Translations under genes and position numbers: made by a program | Part shown: piece by piece, positions 61,229 through 64,000 of the stretch | How the letters are laid out: each line of letters opens with the position of its first letter | Position numbering within the stretch: position 1 is the stretch's first letter | NCBI RefSeq assembly: GCF_005239225.2 | Contig: NC_133288.1 | Coordinates: 18,482,169 to 18,546,168 of the forward strand | Direction: 5' to 3' | Origin: Populus alba | Taxonomy: Eukaryota > Streptophyta > Magnoliopsida > Malpighiales > Salicaceae | DNA: 64,000 nucleotides | The notes under the pieces: model-generated | Told to the model about the DNA's origin: nothing | What the model saw: the letters and a program-made list of their open reading frames with translations, nothing else | The model's database searches: none

Positions 61229-61790
61229 CTCAGGAGGAGGAAGAGGAGACTTTTCTTTTTCTCCTTCCGATTTTCCAGCTTCAATTTATTTATTTATTAT
61301 TATTATCATTATTTAAAATTTACTTTCAATCTGGGGTTTCGCTTTTGTTGGGTTTGGTTTTTGGGAGATTTTGGGTTTTGAGTTTGTTATTCTGTTGGGA
61401 TCAGGGAGACTCACTGGAGAGAATGAAGGCTTGTATAAAGCGCGTGAGATTTTGACGGCCGGGGTGGGGTTGCCGATTTGCGTGGGTGGGGTTGTTGGGT
61501 TCTTTGACTGGGTTTTTATTCCTTTTTCAGCTTTGATGGACGGCTGTGATGGCTGTGAAGGACTGCGGTTGTCCCTTGATCTTGATGATGATTTGGAGGT
61601 TACAGTACTGTCTGATAGTGATTGGTGATTGAAGCTAGAATCACTGTCCGTTTCTCTACACCGTGGATTCTTGGGCTGGGTCAATTTGGGCTTTCTGTTT
61701 CAATTGATGTCTACCCGGATTTACGACGTTCTATGATTCGCTTTTTATCACAAGGGCCTGGATCTAACAACTTGAGCCCAACATTATAGA
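61229..61790 (-). promoter_or_regulatory. Promoter and 5' UTR region of the bZIP gene
   Basis: CT-rich on the transcribed strand near the ATG, then mixed sequence clearly less AT-rich than the flank beyond 61790. It holds overlapping ORFs on both strands: 61684-61313 (-, 123 codons, Ser/Pro/Lys-rich) and 61371-61628 (+, 85 codons). Neither shows family features. The minus ORF ends before the bZIP start in the same direction, so it may be an upstream ORF or a composition effect. Confidence 0.4.
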
Positions 61791-63565
61791 GAACTTTTTT
61801 TTTTTTTTTTTTTTAATTATTGTTGTTGTTGTTGTTATATATTCTTCTGTTTTTATGAAAAGAAATGAGAGATTATTTAGAAGGATTTGACTTAGTGCTC
61901 CTTCCTTCACGGGAGAGCAATTACTTATCGGGATTACACCAATTTTTTTTTTTTTTTAAATTAACCACTCACTAACTTAGTATAATAAAATTCAAACCAT
62001 CAGTCAATACTATTATCATGTTATCATTAACATAGATCATGTTATGGTTAACCTTTCTAACATGAAATCTAAGCTCATTTACAAATTTATGGTGAATTTC
62101 ATTTTTATTTTAAAAATAGTTGTATAAATAGGTTCACCACACGTATGATTAAAAAAATATTGTGTCTTTTATATCCACACATATTTAAAAATACCTATAA
62201 TATATACAAATTCATTATTAAATCTTGTAATATTTTTGTTTTTTCATAAGTGAGATTAATCAAACATAAATATATTTTATTTGTTTTCTATATAATATTT
62301 CACTAGTTTTGAAAATGATCTAGGTTATTTTGAATTTTTTATTTGTTTTTTTTGGTTAAATATAGCTTTTTTAATAAAAATTTTATTTTTGAATTAAATT
62401 AAATCAATTGATTAAATATAAACATGTGATGCTCACTTCATAATATGTTATTTGTTTTGCCTTTTGGGTTGTTGCTTTTATGGTGTGTGTAACCTTTATA
62501 GGAGTTGTTGTGTAGCTTTTTGCAATGACTTTAAAACCATCTTGGTTAGCTCTTTCTAATGGTCAAGAAACATATATGGCAAAGCGACAATAAACTTTTA
62601 TTTGTTCTCCTTTCAAGTATTATATTGACAATTTATTTTTTTATAGTTAATTATTGCAAGTGTTTTTAAACATTATCAATACATTTTTTTATTATATTAT
62701 TAAATTAATTGATTTTATTGAACTCAATCAAGTTAATGACCCATGTCATATATTTTGTTTTTTTAAAAAAGTTGGTATTGTTTGAATATTTTTTTTGATT
62801 CATTTATTGTTTTACATTTTTTTTATTCATATTATCTATATTAGCCAAGTTTATTAAATATAGTTGATGTAATGACACAGGTCTCAATTTTATTTTTATT
62901 TTTGAAAAAAATACTTTTGTTGCTTTAACAACTTTTTATGTTAAGAAAATTTCGGTCGGCGCACGTATGTCATGATGAATTTTTGAGGGGGAAATGAATA
63001 AGAAGATTCTTAGACGTTACAACTATAAACATGAAACCTGTAACTATTACATAACAACCCAACTTTTTTTTTTAAAAAAAGGTATTTTTGGCTTGCATAT
63101 ATAACCGACCTAATTTATTAATGTGTTTTAAGTTATTATGTAATAATAAAGTTATTAAAAAGCTGTATCGTCGCCGACAATTTACAGATGACGCCCTCTA
63201 AGCTCCTTCTTGTATGCTTTACTTTGATTCTGTTCACGTTTATTTTCACTTCTATAGTCCCCGTGGCAATTTCAGTAATTATACTGTTTTGGCGGGTATT
63301 ATCATTGTTTTCGGATATTATAATCTATAACCTAGGTATATGGGCAACCAATGCTATATGAGTGTCTTTTTCAGCCATTTTTTATATTTTGAAAGTTTTT
63401 TAAAAAAAAAATTAATTTTTTTAATTTTATTTATTTTAAATTAATATTTTTTATGTTTTCAGATTATTTTGACGTGTTAATATCAAAAATAATTTTTAAA
63501 AATAAAAAAAAATATTACTTTGATTTATTTTTTAACAAAAATATTTTAAAAAACAATAATTACTA

Positions 63566-63612
<47 letters not shown>

Positions 63613-64000
63613 TTTTTTTTGTAGTGGTGGCACTCACAATTTTTTTGGCTTTATAAAATTGTACCAAGATATTGAGAAAAGGCTTTTACATGTTTCTTGT
63701 TTTGTTTTGTTTTTTTTAATGATCCAAAACTTCATCATCTCCCTATAGTTTTTTCGAATAAAGCCATATCCATAAAGCCTCTTGGCCTTCGTTTGAAACA
63801 TATAGAGAGAGTACATTTCTCCACGCACAAGAGCAAGAATTTTTCTTCTTTCAATCAATCAGTATGAAGATCCTTAACTTAACTACATGTAAAAGATTGA
63901 TAATCCAGTGACTTTTATCTCTGTGTTTTTTTTTTTTAAAAAAGAGGATAGTGGTTTGGTTAGACATGTTAATTAATAGACAACATGCAAAAGAAAATCT
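61791..64000. other. AT-rich intergenic DNA at the right edge
   Basis: No gene supported. It has a poly-T run at about 61796-61814, a dispersed AT-rich repeat at about 63375-63560, a (TA)n run at about 63571-63608, and short ORFs only. Confidence 0.4.
63375..63560. repeat. AT-rich dispersed repeat followed by a (TA)n run
   Basis: Contains TCAGATTATTTTGACGTGTTAATATCAAAAATAATTTTTAAAAA, the family core, then AAAACAATAATTAC and (TA)n. Confidence 0.45.

Noticed and set aside
1..64000. tRNA or rRNA genes, and CRISPR arrays
   Set aside because: No cloverleaf with both boxes apart from the SINE head, no rRNA core sequence, and no evenly spaced repeat-spacer array was seen; the Helitron modules are not CRISPR-like.

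Overview
The window looks like nuclear DNA from a woody eudicot, most likely a poplar or another Salicaceae species. The genes have GT-AG introns and plant-specific families, and they sit in very AT-rich intergenic DNA loaded with LTR-retrotransposon relics, a tRNA-type SINE, a Helitron-like element and short AT-rich dispersed repeats. The family calls rest on recognising the proteins and the repeat style; no database was searched.

Layout, left to right. (1) 1-2237: the last two coding exons of a tubby-like F-box protein gene (+), cut by the window edge. (2) 3.3-6.6 kb: a shrunken Ty1/copia element on the minus strand, with two LTRs, a tRNA-Met-type primer site and a decayed gag. (3) 8.1-12.9 kb: a complete second tubby-like F-box gene (+), a tandem duplicate of the first about 10.6 kb away. 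(4) 13-20.7 kb: gene-poor DNA with the 3' tail of a Ty3/gypsy element and dispersed repeats. (5) 20.8-21.25 kb (-): an island of less AT-rich sequence with two adjacent short ORFs behind a TATA-like box. (6) 24.4-29.3 kb (+): short exon-like blocks with compatible splice phases, probably an unrecognised or decaying gene. (7) 29.3-38.5 kb: repeats, including a roughly 2.5-kb Helitron-like element with a clear 3' terminus. (8) 38690-39859 (+): an intronless BPS1/ROH1-like gene. (9) 43397-45099 (-): a two-exon gene for a membrane-anchored HSP20-like (RTM2-like) protein. (10) 49.8-50.9 kb (-): an early-nodulin-like (phytocyanin) gene that has lost the copper ligands. (11) 52.7-55.8 kb: a SINE, an LTR-like block and a decayed gypsy element. 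(12) 57305-61228 (-): a group A bZIP gene in four exons. (13) 61.3-64 kb: AT-rich intergenic DNA.

The genes do not form a functional cluster; as usual for a plant chromosome they are independent transcription units. The real duplication is the tubby-like pair. Several cellular roles (tubby-like F-box, group A bZIP, HSP20-like, exocyst-linked ROH1-like) touch stress or membrane biology, but no joint pathway can be argued from position alone. The most promising undescribed items are the minus-strand double ORF near 21 kb and the multi-exon reading frame between 24.4 and 29.3 kb.
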